Assembly: GCA_020403045.1 (NCBI GenBank)
Contig: JADBYK010000079.1
Span: 1-44,159 of the forward strand
DNA from: Cytophagales bacterium
GTDB taxonomy: Bacteria > Bacteroidota > Bacteroidia > Cytophagales > Cyclobacteriaceae
DNA: 44,159 nucleotides
Direction: 5' to 3'
Shown here: piece by piece, positions 14,972 through 24,285 of the stretch
How positions within the stretch are numbered: position 1 is the first letter of the stretch
How the letters are laid out: every line of letters begins with the position of its first letter
Translations under genes and position numbers: made by a program
The notes under the pieces: generated by a model
What the model was told of the DNA's origin: nothing
The model's database searches: none
Seen by the model: only the letters and a program-made list of their open reading frames with translations

Positions 14972-16969
14972 CTACTTTTTCTCAGGGAGCTTTTCCTTTA
15001 GGTCATCTCCTTTCAAAAACTTTCCATACCAATCCAAGTACCTCACTAATCGATCTTTTTGATAACTCGGTACACTAATTCCATGGTGCTGTCCGGGATA
15101 AACAACAAATTGCGTAGGCACACCCAGGGATTTCAATGCCTGATACATTTGTTCGCTGCCGGCAGCGGGCACGTTGAAATCTTTTTCTCCTGCCATATAA
15201 AGTGTTGGCGCCTTGATCTTTTCAACATTTAGAAAAGGGTAAGATACTTTCATCCACTTGTCCATGTTCTTCCATGGAACACCTAACTCATTTTCATACT
15301 GGGCAATGTATTGATCAGAGCCATACAATGAAAGTTGCAAGGCACTTCCCGCTCCGCTGGCTGCGGCTTTGAAACGTGGATCTATAGCAGTGACATAGTC
15401 TGTAAGAATTCCTCCATAGCTCCACCCACCAATACCTAACTTATTCGCATCCACTTTTCCGGTATTGATTAAGTGATCAACCGCTCCAATCAAATCCATC
15501 ACTTCTTTGTTTCCCCAGTCTGCAAAGATGGCCTTGCTAAAAGCCATTCCTCTGCCACTACTTCCTCTGTAGTTTACACAGGCAACAGCATATCCCTTTG
15601 TTGCTAAAATCTGAGGCGTTAAATCGAAACTAAAATCATCTTGTGCGGTGGGGCCACCATGTATCCATAAAACGAGTGGCAACCTTTTGTCCTTTGGTTG
15701 ATTGGCAGGCCAGAACAGTAGACTATTCACGGTCGTACCATCCTTACTTTTAGACGTGAACCCCTCTACGGAAGCTAGCGCCAGAGGCTTAAGAAAATCA
15801 TCATGGATGTGGGTGAGTCTGCGAGTCGATTCACCTTCAACTGTGTAAATCTCATTGGGTGTGGATGCATCACTTGAAAGTGCTACCCAATTGTTATTAG
15901 ATGCCGGCTGTAGTGCCCCAAACGTACGATCGCCCGAGGTTAACTTTTTCATATTTCCGTCCAAATCAAAGGAAACTACATGTGCTCTTCGATCATCGTC
16001 AACTACAGTATAGACTGATTTACTGTCGGCCGACCACCGAGGTGCCGAAATATCTCGATCTAATTTGGAATTCAAAATCTTAGGCGCTCCTCCTTCCGCA
16101 GGGATTAATGCTAACTGGGGCTGATCATAAATGTCATAGCCTGGTGTTTGGGATTTCAGGTAAGCTATATATTTCCCATCCGGACTCCATGTTGGGCTTG
16201 TGTCCGAATCTTGCCAAGTTGTGAGTTGTTTGATAGCTGCATTTTTTGTCGCTTCCATGACCCAGATATCTGTATTTCCATTGCGATCGGCATCTGTGCT
16301 TCGGTTGCTGACAAACGCCAGCTTCTTGCCGTCAGGAGACCAAACCGGGTTTCCATCGTCATAGTCACCTTTTGTGAGCGTGTCCAACTTTTTGGTTTCA
16401 AGATTGAATACATACAAGTGACTTCGTTTGCGTTCCAGGTAGCCACCTGCATCTGATTTAAAATGATAGCGATCGATCATGATTGGCTTTGCAGACTTCT
16501 TTTTCTCGGCTTCGTCACTGGATTCCTGATCTTGTATCACAAGCGCTATTTTTTTGGCATCCGGGCTCCACACATAGTCACTGATACTGTATTTTAATTC
16601 CGTCAGTTTTTCAGCTTCTCCTCCCCGTCTGTCCATTCTCCAAATCTGAGCTGACTTGGTTTCGTAGCGCGAAGACATAAAGGTTAAGTATTTCCCATCC
16701 GGAGACCAACGAGGGCGACTTTCACTCTCCTTGCTAGCGGTGAGCTTTACCGATTCCTTCCCATCCCAACTTATCATCCAAATATCAGAATCTGATTTGT
16801 CTTTGGCCGAATCCGGTGTCGACAATACATACGCCACCCATTTTCCCTCTGGCGAAACTTGCGGATCGCTAACTGATTGGAGTCGATAAATATCCGAAGG
16901 AGCAATGGCGCGTTGTGCAACGCCAATCATCGAATTCAATAGAAAAAAGAGGAATAAAGTCGGCCGCAT
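14972..16969 (-). CDS. Exported S9-family prolyl-oligopeptidase-like peptidase
   Basis: A 665-aa serine peptidase. Signal peptide (residues 1-18, ending GVAQ), then a seven-blade beta-propeller built from PD40/WD40-like repeats (about 30-390; repeated WSPDGK), then an alpha/beta-hydrolase domain (about 400-650). The triad is Ser517 (GGWSYGG), Asp597 (GEKDFNV) and His629 (YPGQHHG), with the oxyanion HGGP at 437-440. Members cleave short peptides, often as dipeptidyl or acylaminoacyl peptidases, here probably in the periplasm for peptide nutrition. It converges with the YciO-type gene with only 3 bases between stops. Confidence 0.95.
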   Translation of the reverse strand: MRPTLFLFFLLNSMIGVAQRAIAPSDIYRLQSVSDPQVSPEGKWVAYVLSTPDSAKDKSDSDIWMISWDGKESVKLTASKESESRPRWSPDGKYLTFMSSRYETKSAQIWRMDRRGGEAEKLTELKYSISDYVWSPDAKKIALVIQDQESSDEAEKKKSAKPIMIDRYHFKSDAGGYLERKRSHLYVFNLETKKLDTLTKGDYDDGNPVWSPDGKKLAFVSNRSTDADRNGNTDIWVMEATKNAAIKQLTTWQDSDTSPTWSPDGKYIAYLKSQTPGYDIYDQPQLALIPAEGGAPKILNSKLDRDISAPRWSADSKSVYTVVDDDRRAHVVSFDLDGNMKKLTSGDRTFGALQPASNNNWVALSSDASTPNEIYTVEGESTRRLTHIHDDFLKPLALASVEGFTSKSKDGTTVNSLLFWPANQPKDKRLPLVLWIHGGPTAQDDFSFDLTPQILATKGYAVACVNYRGSSGRGMAFSKAIFADWGNKEVMDLIGAVDHLINTGKVDANKLGIGGWSYGGILTDYVTAIDPRFKAAASGAGSALQLSLYGSDQYIAQYENELGVPWKNMDKWMKVSYPFLNVEKIKAPTLYMAGEKDFNVPAAGSEQMYQALKSLGVPTQFVVYPGQHHGISVPSYQKDRLVRYLDWYGKFLKGDDLKEKLPEKK

Positions 16970-17058
16970 AAAATTTAGTCTAGGCTTGAAATATACAAAA
17001 AGGCCTTTGAAAGAAGCTGTCTTTTATACCAACGGGTGTGGTGCCATCCACCTGAAAC

Positions 17059-17083
17059 AAAAAACCCCGGCCTATTGCCAGGG
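17059..17083 (-). terminator. Rho-independent terminator of the small gene
   Basis: Read on the minus strand: a 7-bp stem CCCTGGC/GCCGGGG with one G-U pair (17077-17083 with 17065-17071), loop AATAG, then a run of six T. It follows the stop codon of the gene ending at 17108. Confidence 0.7.
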
Positions 17084-17107
17084 CTTTACTTTTTCGTTCT
17101 TACAATT

Positions 17108-17299
17108 TCAAGCGATCACAAAACACCGGTTCAAAATGGCCCGGTGCTCATTCCCATAGTTGGCATAACACCAATTTCTGAGCTCCTGAATCTCCTCAGC
17201 TATCAATACTCTGATAGCTTTTCTCAGCTCTTTTTCAAAGAGCCGCGCATCAAAACTTACTCGGGTGAGTATATTTTTGACATAATTGAGCATTTTCAT
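17108..17299 (-). CDS. Small conserved-looking hypothetical protein (63 aa)
   Basis: A 63-aa soluble, helical, basic protein with an ATG start. It has coding character (amphipathic helices, LFEKELRKAIRVLIAEEIQELRNW) and is followed by its own terminator hairpin, which supports it being real. I recall similarly sized helical proteins in Bacteroidota genomes but know no function. Nothing overlaps it on the other strand. Confidence 0.6.
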   Translation of the reverse strand: MKMLNYVKNILTRVSFDARLFEKELRKAIRVLIAEEIQELRNWCYANYGNEHRAILNRCFVIA

Positions 17300-17492
17300 T
17301 CGTTCTTTAAAATACGTGGTTAAAAATTAAAACGTTGAAATCAGCCAGAGGTTATTGAAAAATTTACAAATCCATTCAAACACCCCGAAATCGAATTGAC
17401 CTTTGAAAGTACAAAACAGATTTAATACTAAAAAAGAAGATTTTAATTTTGTATTGCAACTTGTTGCGATGCTATTTGCAACCTTGAAATTT

Positions 17493-18932
17493 ATGGTAAG
17501 AAGCGGTTTTTTGATTTTAAGCCTACTCGCGTTGGTTTTTTGCGCGAAGGCCCAGACCGTTCAGATTGAACTCGGGCCGGGAGAAATTGGTGAGAACCAA
17601 GCCTGGACTATAACTATTACCGTCAATAACGACCGTCTTAAAAGCTACGACAACTTCCCGGATATTGAAGGTCTGCAAAAGCGAGGCACCTCATCGAGTT
17701 CTCAAACGAGCATTGTGAACGGCCAAATGAGCTCTTCACAAAGCATCATCATGACCTATGCTCCTTTGCGGCAGGGAACCATTAACATTCCGTCCTTTAA
17801 AATAAAAGTAAATGATCAGGTGTACTCAGTGAATGGGAAAAGGCTGAAAATCGGCCCGCCCGTGCAGGTGCAGCAAACTGATCCATTTAGAAGTTTTTTT
17901 GACCGCGACCCGCGTGAAGATTTCTTCGGGAAAGGTACTACCGAGTTTGTAGACGTAAAGGAAGAAGCACTACTCGCGTTGACGACCAGTAAAGATGAAG
18001 TGTATGTTGGCGAAGCCTTTACTGCTACGCTTTCCTTTCTGGTGGCGGAAAGTAACCGTGCTCCCATGCAGTTTCACGAATTGGGAAAGCAGCTTGCCGA
18101 TATTCTTAAAAAAGTGAAACCCTCCACTTGCTGGGAGGAGAATTTTAATATTGAGAGTATAGAAGGAGAGCCGATCGAAATCAACGGCAAGAATTATACG
18201 CAATACAAGATTTATCAGGCTACTTTCTATCCACTCAATAATCAGCCTGTTGTTTTTCCTAGTGTAGGTTTGAAGATGATTAAGTTTAAAGTGGCCAAAA
18301 ACCCGTCCTTTTTTGGGCAAAACAGGCAAGAAGATTTTAAGACGTTCTATTCCAAAGCCAAAACCGTGAAAGTGAAGGATTTGCCTCCTCATCCATTGAG
18401 TGATGTGGTAGCTGTTGGAGATTACAGATTAGAAGAAAGACTTGCCAAGAATGATCTGGAAACCGGTCAGAGTGTAGCCTATGACTTTACTCTATTTGGA
18501 GAAGGAAACATTTCGGGCATTGAAAAACCAAGAGTTACCAGCGATAATAGCTTTGAGTTCTATGAGCCTAATATTAAGCAGAACATTAACCGCGAGGTGG
18601 GGCACATCACCGGCAAAAAAACATTCAGCTATTTTATCATTCCCAAAGAGCCAGGATCTTTTGCCCTGAAAAATTATTTTCAATGGGTATTTTTTAATCC
18701 GAAAACCAAAAAATACGATACACTTCAATCGAAAGAACTGGTAACCGTTCAAGGTGAAAGCCAAAAAAATCAAGCCATTGAGAGCAACGACTTAGGTTCG
18801 TTTTACGATCGAATGGATGTCACAGACAATACGCTAAAAACCATCACTTCCGCCAATCAGCTAAAAATTGCTCTGAATGTTTTTATCTTGCTCATCTTAG
18901 CGGCATCCGTCTATTTGATCGTAAAAAAATAA
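17493..18932 (+). CDS. batD: BatD-family protein
   Basis: A 479-aa envelope protein. Signal peptide ([21 protein letters not shown]), tandem Ig-like beta-sandwich domains, and one C-terminal membrane helix (about 455-476) with a short basic cytoplasmic end. The opening [19 protein letters not shown] and the [17 protein letters not shown] segment are typical of BatD, part of the Bat 'aerotolerance' system. The frame begins at a TTG at 17403, but ATG 17493 directly starts the signal peptide. BatD is usually found with batA/B/C/E; here it stands alone and its TAA overlaps the aroC ATG by one base. Confidence 0.88.
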   Translation: MVRSGFLILSLLALVFCAKAQTVQIELGPGEIGENQAWTITITVNNDRLKSYDNFPDIEGLQKRGTSSSSQTSIVNGQMSSSQSIIMTYAPLRQGTINIPSFKIKVNDQVYSVNGKRLKIGPPVQVQQTDPFRSFFDRDPREDFFGKGTTEFVDVKEEALLALTTSKDEVYVGEAFTATLSFLVAESNRAPMQFHELGKQLADILKKVKPSTCWEENFNIESIEGEPIEINGKNYTQYKIYQATFYPLNNQPVVFPSVGLKMIKFKVAKNPSFFGQNRQEDFKTFYSKAKTVKVKDLPPHPLSDVVAVGDYRLEERLAKNDLETGQSVAYDFTLFGEGNISGIEKPRVTSDNSFEFYEPNIKQNINREVGHITGKKTFSYFIIPKEPGSFALKNYFQWVFFNPKTKKYDTLQSKELVTVQGESQKNQAIESNDLGSFYDRMDVTDNTLKTITSANQLKIALNVFILLILAASVYLIVKK

Positions 18933-20005
18933 TGGGCAATTTATACGGCACACTTTTTAAAATTACAACGTTCGGAGAAAGTCATGGACTGGCAATAGGG
19001 GCGGTCATAGATGGCTGCCCGGCCGGGTTAGAGATAGATGAGCCGTTTATACAAGCAGAATTAAATCGAAGAAAGCCCGGCCAATCAAAAATTACAACGC
19101 AACGAAAAGAATACGATACATTCAAAATTCTCTCTGGAGTATTTGAAGGAAAAACAACCGGGGCACCCATTGCCGTTGTCATCGAAAACCAAGATCAACG
19201 CAGCAAAGATTACAGCCACATTGAAAACACTTTTCGCCCTTCACATGCAGATTTTACCTATCAGGAAAAGTACGGTATTCGCGACCATCGCGGTGGAGGA
19301 AGAAGCTCGGCCAGAGAAACTGCTGCACGCGTAGCGGCCGGAGCAATTGCCAAGTTGTTGTTAAGAAAATATCGGGTTGAGATAAATGCCTTTGTATCAC
19401 AAGTAGGTGAATTGAAGGCGCCTCATTATACTTCGTTGGATCTTACCAAAACCGAAGAGAACATAGTTCGCTGTCCGGATGCTGTCACAGCAGAAAAAAT
19501 GATAGCGTTGATCGATCAGGTGCGGCTAGAGCGCGATACCGTTGGTGGAGCGGTAACGTGTGTTATCAAAAATACTCCCGTTGGCCTTGGGGAGCCCGTA
19601 TTTGATAAGCTACACGCTGAACTGGGCAAAGCCATGTTGAGTATCAATGCGGTGAAGGGTTTTGAATACGGCAGTGGCTTTGAAGGAGTGCAGCTACGCG
19701 GTTCGCAGCATAACGATGAGTTTTATGTTGACGAAGGAAGAATACGAACCAAAACAAACCACTCAGGCGGGATACAAGGTGGCATTAGCAATGGAGAAGA
19801 CATATACTTCAATGTGGCTTTTAAACCGGTAGCCACCATTATGCAAGATCAACATACAGTAGATAAGGACGGAAACGATGCGATTGTCTCCGGAAAAGGA
19901 AGGCATGATCCGTGTGTGGTGCCGCGTGCGGTGCCTATCGTAGAAGCCATGGCCGCGTTGGTACTGGTCGATTTTCTTCTGCGTGCGAAAGTGAATCAAG
20001 TATAA
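18932..20005 (+). CDS. aroC: Chorismate synthase
   Basis: A 357-aa FMN-dependent enzyme that turns 5-enolpyruvylshikimate-3-phosphate into chorismate, the last step of the shikimate pathway. Motifs: [21 protein letters not shown] at the N-terminus, [37 protein letters not shown] and [16 protein letters not shown]. Full length with all signatures intact. It overlaps batD by one base (TAATG), so the two are translationally coupled, although their functions are unrelated. Confidence 0.98.
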   Translation: MGNLYGTLFKITTFGESHGLAIGAVIDGCPAGLEIDEPFIQAELNRRKPGQSKITTQRKEYDTFKILSGVFEGKTTGAPIAVVIENQDQRSKDYSHIENTFRPSHADFTYQEKYGIRDHRGGGRSSARETAARVAAGAIAKLLLRKYRVEINAFVSQVGELKAPHYTSLDLTKTEENIVRCPDAVTAEKMIALIDQVRLERDTVGGAVTCVIKNTPVGLGEPVFDKLHAELGKAMLSINAVKGFEYGSGFEGVQLRGSQHNDEFYVDEGRIRTKTNHSGGIQGGISNGEDIYFNVAFKPVATIMQDQHTVDKDGNDAIVSGKGRHDPCVVPRAVPIVEAMAALVLVDFLLRAKVNQV

Positions 20006-20014
20006 GGTAGCCAT

Positions 20015-20140
20015 ATGACCATTTTGTTGGCCTTTTTTGCAATCGGTTTCGTGGGCGCCCTTACGATTTCCGGAATAAGAGTTTACTTTATAATTGATGA
20101 TTATCGAATGAGAAAAAAGCAAAACAAGCAACTGAAATAA
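20015..20140 (+). CDS. 41-aa single-span membrane peptide
   Basis: A small open frame between aroC and the symporter gene: MTILLAFFAIGFVGALTISG, then IRVYFIIDDYRMRKKQNKQLK. One hydrophobic helix (about residues 3-28) and a strongly basic tail, the usual layout for a small inner-membrane protein with its C-terminus in the cytoplasm. It starts 9 bases after the aroC stop and ends 20 bases before the symporter ATG, in the same direction, so it is probably in one operon. Function unknown. The tight spacing and clean membrane topology support it. Confidence 0.6.
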   Translation: MTILLAFFAIGFVGALTISGIRVYFIIDDYRMRKKQNKQLK

Positions 20141-20160
20141 AACCAATAGAAGACTTGCCA

Positions 20161-21564
20161 ATGGAAACAACGCCAACACCGAAAAAGAAGAATCGCTTAA
20201 CACTCTACATTATCATTGCCTTGGTGGTGGGTATTGGCCTGGGCTTTTTATTGAATAAGAACTATGTAGCGGACGAGAATAAAAAATTGGAATCTCTTGA
20301 ACTCAGCATCCAACAAGTGCAGCACCAACTATCGCAGTCAAATGATAGCATCGCTTCTTTAAAATTAGAGCAACAAAAAAAAGCCATTATCAAAGAACGT
20401 AGCGCGGTGATCTCTTCCCGCGATAAAAAAGTGGAGCCATTTTCTATTCTCGCAGATATTTTCCTTCGCTTAATTAAGATGATTGTTGCCCCACTGGTTT
20501 TTACAACGCTTGTAGTAGGCGTGGCCAAGTTAGGAGATATCAATTCTGTTGGCCGCATTGGTGGCAAAACGCTGTTATGGTTTATTGGTGCATCGCTGAC
20601 AAGTCTGTTGCTCGGAATGATCTTGGTTAATATTTTCAAACCAGGTATCGCCATGAATTTACCGTTGCCCGATTCCGGTACCGATATAGGACTCGCTCAC
20701 AACAGTCTTTCATTGAAGGATTTCTTGTATCATGTTTTTCCAGCCAGTGTGATTGAGGCGATGGCCAAAAATGAAATTCTTCAAATCGTGGTGTTCTCTC
20801 TTTTCTTTGGCGTAGCTACTGCGGCTATTGGCGAACAAGGAAAAATCGTAATCAACGCAATGGATGCGATCGCTCATGTGATTCTTAAAGTAACGGGATA
20901 CGTAATGAATTTCGCACCCGTTGCCGTCTTTGGCGCAATGACAGCCATTATTGCAAAACAAGGGCTAGGTATTTTAAAAACGTATTCCATCTTCATTACT
21001 GAATTTTATGGTGGACTGCTAGTATTGTGGATTGTGCTGGCGCTTGCCGGATCACTAATCATTGGCAAAAGAGTTATCGCGTTATTACGAAAAATGAAAG
21101 AGCCGATTTTGTTGGCCTTTAGCACCAGCAGTAGCGAAGCGGCTTTTCCAAAAACGATGGAGTTGCTGCAAAAATTTGGCTGCAGGGATAAGATTGTAAG
21201 TTTTGTATTGCCGCTCGGTTATTCTTTCAACTTAGATGGGAGCATGATGTACATGACATTCGCTTCGCTTTTTATCGCACAATCCTACGGAATTGATCTA
21301 CCTCTCGCTACACAGATCAGCATGCTGCTAGTTTTAATGCTTACCAGCAAGGGCATCGCGGGTGTGCCGCGGGCTTCGTTGGTAGTGATTGCAGGTACGT
21401 TGGCCACATTTAACATTCCCGAGGCCGGACTTGCCTTGCTTTTGGGCATAGATCCATTGCTTGATATGGGCCGCAGTGCCACCAATGTAGTGGGCAACAG
21501 CATCGCCACGGCCGTGGTCAGTAAGTGGGAAAATTCACTAGGAGAGGCTGAAAATATATCGTAA
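20161..21564 (+). CDS. Dicarboxylate/amino acid:cation symporter (DAACS) with coiled-coil insert
   Basis: A 467-aa secondary transporter of the SDF/GltP-DctA family, which imports glutamate, aspartate or C4-dicarboxylates with Na+ or H+. Core motifs: FLRLIKMIVAPLVFTTLVVG, the serine-rich hairpin loop STSSSEAAFP, and the NLDGSMMYMTFASLFIAQ and DMGRSATNVVGNSIAT segments that bind substrate and ions. Between the first helix (about residues 12-33) and the second, about 50 extra residues form a charged heptad-like coil (KKLESLELSIQQVQHQLSQS). By family topology this would lie outside the inner membrane. Start ATG 20161 is used instead of the TTG at 20155. Confidence 0.93.
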   Translation: METTPTPKKKNRLTLYIIIALVVGIGLGFLLNKNYVADENKKLESLELSIQQVQHQLSQSNDSIASLKLEQQKKAIIKERSAVISSRDKKVEPFSILADIFLRLIKMIVAPLVFTTLVVGVAKLGDINSVGRIGGKTLLWFIGASLTSLLLGMILVNIFKPGIAMNLPLPDSGTDIGLAHNSLSLKDFLYHVFPASVIEAMAKNEILQIVVFSLFFGVATAAIGEQGKIVINAMDAIAHVILKVTGYVMNFAPVAVFGAMTAIIAKQGLGILKTYSIFITEFYGGLLVLWIVLALAGSLIIGKRVIALLRKMKEPILLAFSTSSSEAAFPKTMELLQKFGCRDKIVSFVLPLGYSFNLDGSMMYMTFASLFIAQSYGIDLPLATQISMLLVLMLTSKGIAGVPRASLVVIAGTLATFNIPEAGLALLLGIDPLLDMGRSATNVVGNSIATAVVSKWENSLGEAENIS

Positions 21565-21586
21565 CATACTGATTATCATTTTACTT

Positions 21587-21617
21587 TGCAAATTAGGAAT
21601 TCAATTCCTAATTTGCA
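21587..21617. promoter_or_regulatory. Perfect 31-bp palindrome before the AAA/DUF4143 gene
   Basis: Arms TGCAAATTAGGAATT (21587-21601) and AATTCCTAATTTGCA (21603-21617) around one C, without mismatch. It ends 3 bases before the ATG at 21621, so it would cover the ribosome-binding region as an RNA hairpin or act as a DNA operator. Confidence 0.75.
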
Positions 21618-21620
21618 TAA

Positions 21621-22772
21621 ATGATTTCCAGGGATTCATCTGAGCTATTAAAAAGGATTACCGCCTCGTTTAAGGCAATTGCCATTACTGGCCCGCGACA
21701 AAGTGGAAAAACCACCCTCGCAAAATCGTTTTTTCCAGAAAAGCCATATGTCTCACTTGAAAACCCCACCGCTAGAAACCTGGCTTTAGCAGACCCTGTG
21801 AGTTTTCTCAACGCCTTTCCGCAGGGTGCTATATTAGATGAAGTACAAAAAGCGCCTGAACTATTTTCTTACCTACAGGGCATTTTAGATGGGAGTAGTG
21901 AAAAAGGAAAATTCATTCTTACCGGATCCAACAATTTCCTGCTGCTTGAATCAATTTCACAATCGTTGGCCGGCAGGGTTGGCTATTTGGATTTGCTTCC
22001 ATTCTCTATTCACGAAAGTGAGATTTGCCCCCAGCCACCAACTTCATTAGAAGAACATATCTTTTTAGGAGGCTATCCTGCCCTAGTACATGATCGAGCA
22101 AACCCTGCAGATTGGGTTGCCGGCTATGTGCGCACATATGTAGAACGAGACGTGAGGCTGATAAAAAATATTTCTGACCTAAACATTTTTCAGCGTTTTT
22201 TATACTTGTGTGCCGGGCGAATAGGCCAGCAAATCAATTTAACAAATCTAGCCAACGATACAGGAGTAGATTATAAAACTGTACAATCGTGGCTTGGAGT
22301 TTTGCAAGCAAGTTACATCGTGTATACACTTCCGCCTTACTACAAAAACTTTAACAAGCGATTGACCAAAACATCTAAACTATATTTTTATGATACGGGG
22401 TTGGTATGCTACCTGTTAGGAATTAAAAATGCCAATGAGCTTACCAACCATGGCTACCGAGGGCCGTTGTTTGAAAATTTTATCATAACTGAATTATTAA
22501 AGAATCGATACAATAAAGGCCTGCGCAGCAACTTATTTTATTGGCGTGACAGCAGCGGCAACGAGGTAGACATTCTGATTGATAACGGAAGCACGCAAAT
22601 TCCGGTAGAAATAAAATCGGCAGCCACACTCAATATGGATTTTTTCAAGGGCTTGAATTATTGGGAGAAATTGACAGGGCAAATTGGAGGACAATTGGTG
22701 TATTCGGGAGAAGAGGGAAAGAACTTTAAAGAATTTACTGTCCACCATTGGAAAAGTATAGGGAATCTGTAA
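21621..22772 (+). CDS. AAA-family ATPase with DUF4143 domain
   Basis: A 383-aa protein: P-loop GPRQSGKTT (about residues 24-32), Walker-B-like ILDEVQKAP (about 71-79), sensor ILTGSNNFLL (about 97-106), LLPFSIHE, then a C-terminal DUF4143 nuclease-like region with the D-x(n)-E-x-K signature DSSGNEVDIL ... PVEIKSAAT. This family is widespread in prokaryotes and spreads horizontally. Its function is unsettled; ATP-dependent nucleic-acid work is suspected from the restriction-endonuclease-like fold. It stands alone, behind a perfect palindrome. Confidence 0.92.
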   Translation: MISRDSSELLKRITASFKAIAITGPRQSGKTTLAKSFFPEKPYVSLENPTARNLALADPVSFLNAFPQGAILDEVQKAPELFSYLQGILDGSSEKGKFILTGSNNFLLLESISQSLAGRVGYLDLLPFSIHESEICPQPPTSLEEHIFLGGYPALVHDRANPADWVAGYVRTYVERDVRLIKNISDLNIFQRFLYLCAGRIGQQINLTNLANDTGVDYKTVQSWLGVLQASYIVYTLPPYYKNFNKRLTKTSKLYFYDTGLVCYLLGIKNANELTNHGYRGPLFENFIITELLKNRYNKGLRSNLFYWRDSSGNEVDILIDNGSTQIPVEIKSAATLNMDFFKGLNYWEKLTGQIGGQLVYSGEEGKNFKEFTVHHWKSIGNL

Positions 22773-22832
22773 GATTGAGTGAAAGTCGCTCCATCTAATT
22801 TTAGTCCAAAAGTTTTTCGTTATTTGCCAACT

Positions 22833-22840
22833 TATATTTG
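22833..22840 (+). promoter_or_regulatory. Bacteroidota -7 box before FKBP gene
   Basis: TATATTTG matches TAnnTTTG exactly, 10 bases before the ATG at 22851. No clear TTTG -33 box at the normal spacing. Confidence 0.45.
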
Positions 22841-22850
22841 AAGAAACCCA

Positions 22851-23603
22851 ATGAAGAATTTAGCATTAACCTCTATTCTGATTGTTGTTAACTCGATTGC
22901 TTTTGGGCAATCCAAGAAAGAACTACAAAGTCAAGTCAATCAATTAAAGGTAGAATCACAAAATCTTAAAAAGGAGATGGAGAGTTTGAAAAACCCGGTA
23001 CTACAATTAACGGATAAACATACTAAGGCAAGCTATGGATTAGGTGTATTGGTAGCATCCAACATCAAAGCCCAGGGTGGCGATTCACTTTCCTTGGACG
23101 TGATTGTAGCGGCCATCAAAGATGTTTTCAACAACAAGACGCTTTTAATGCAGCAACAGGAATGTTCTAGCATTGTGCAACAATATATGCAAGAGGCCTC
23201 CAAGCTAAAATCGATGAAAGCGCGCGAGGAAGGCCAACGTTTTCTTCTTGAGAACAAGACAAAGCCAGGCGTGACCACCACAGCCAGCGGGTTGCAATAT
23301 CAAGTGCTTACAGTTGGTAAGGGAAAAGCACCCACCACTAACGACCAGGTAACTGTCCACTATACAGGAAAGTTATTGGATGGTACGGAGTTTGACAGTT
23401 CGGTAAGTCGTGGCAGCCCATCTACGTTTGGGGTAACTCAAGTTATTGCCGGCTGGACAGAAGCGTTACAGCTCATGCGCGAGGGAGACAAGTGGGTTTT
23501 ATTCATTCCTGAAAATCTAGCTTATGGAGATCGTGGCGCTGGTAGTCAAATCCCTCCTTATGCAACACTTGTTTTCGAGATAGAGCTAATCAAAATCAAT
23601 TGA
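22851..23603 (+). CDS. Exported FKBP-type peptidyl-prolyl isomerase (Mip/FkpA-like)
   Basis: A 250-aa periplasmic foldase. Signal peptide (1-20, ending IAFGQ), a short coiled coil (21-50), an FKBP_N dimerisation region (about 58-140), and the FKBP domain (about 145-250). The active-site pocket is complete: Y171, F181-D182, V198-I199, W202, Y225. It should speed prolyl isomerisation of exported proteins. Full length for Mip-like proteins, monocistronic. Confidence 0.95.
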   Translation: MKNLALTSILIVVNSIAFGQSKKELQSQVNQLKVESQNLKKEMESLKNPVLQLTDKHTKASYGLGVLVASNIKAQGGDSLSLDVIVAAIKDVFNNKTLLMQQQECSSIVQQYMQEASKLKSMKAREEGQRFLLENKTKPGVTTTASGLQYQVLTVGKGKAPTTNDQVTVHYTGKLLDGTEFDSSVSRGSPSTFGVTQVIAGWTEALQLMREGDKWVLFIPENLAYGDRGAGSQIPPYATLVFEIELIKIN

Positions 23604-23659
23604 TTGAGGCAATTCAATTTCTTTGGCTAAACCCAGACCGGGGTATTCTAAAATAGTGT

Positions 23660-23689
23660 GTTGATGCGAACTTTATTTGGCTAATTTTG
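23660..23689 (+). promoter_or_regulatory. Bacteroidota-type promoter before nfu
   Basis: -7 box TAATTTTG (23682-23689) and a GTTG (23660-23663) as imperfect -33 box, spacer 18. Start codon follows at 23710. Confidence 0.5.
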
Positions 23690-23709
23690 TTGCGTCAATA
23701 AATCGTTTT

Positions 23710-24285
23710 ATGCTAAAACCAGCGCCAAAAGCCATTCATATATACCTGGAGTCCAACCCCAACCCAAATTCACTCAAATTTGTGCTGAATGAGATGTTGG
23801 TACCCGAGGGGATGAGCTTTGATTTTCCAACTCCAACTGCAGCAGAAAACGCTCCGCTGGCACAAGAGTTATTTATGTACCCCTTTGTGGATCGTGTATT
23901 TTACGCCAGCAATTTTGTAACCGTTACCAAAAAAGAAGAAGTCGAATGGATTGAAATTCAGGAAACATTGAAAAAACACATTCAGGGTTTCTTAGAATCG
24001 GGTAAGCTCATTCTTGATATGAAAGCCCCCGCTGCCGAGGAACAAGAGGAAACGGAAACGATTAAAAAAATTAAGACGATACTAGATGAATACATCCGCC
24101 CGGCTGTAGAGCAAGACGGTGGCGCAATAACATTTCATTCATTAAAAGACAAAAAAGTAACGGTAACACTTCAAGGATCTTGCAGTGGTTGCCCGTCATC
24201 CACGATCACATTAAAAGCCGGCATCGAAAATTTATTTAAAAAGATGATGCCGGAGGAAGTGGAAGAAGTGGAAGCGCTTGGCTAA
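23710..24285 (+). CDS. Nfu-type Fe-S cluster scaffold/carrier
   Basis: A 191-aa protein. N-terminal Nfu_N domain (about residues 5-90; YLESNPNPNSLKFVLNEML) and C-terminal NifU-like domain (about 115-185) with the cluster-binding GSCSGCPSS, Cys158 and Cys161. Two such subunits hold a 4Fe-4S cluster for delivery to target enzymes. The TTG at 23677 extends the frame, but it lies inside the promoter; ATG 23710 is the likely start. The stop overlaps the convergent mnmD stop by a few bases. Confidence 0.95.
   Translation: MLKPAPKAIHIYLESNPNPNSLKFVLNEMLVPEGMSFDFPTPTAAENAPLAQELFMYPFVDRVFYASNFVTVTKKEEVEWIEIQETLKKHIQGFLESGKLILDMKAPAAEEQEETETIKKIKTILDEYIRPAVEQDGGAITFHSLKDKKVTVTLQGSCSGCPSSTITLKAGIENLFKKMMPEEVEEVEALG

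Noticed and set aside
16165-16452. 95-codon minus-strand frame inside the S9 peptidase gene
   Set aside because: Out-of-frame shadow of the propeller repeats on the same strand.
17403-17492. Upstream extension of batD from TTG
   Set aside because: It would put 30 non-signal residues before a clean signal peptide; ATG 17493 is preferred.
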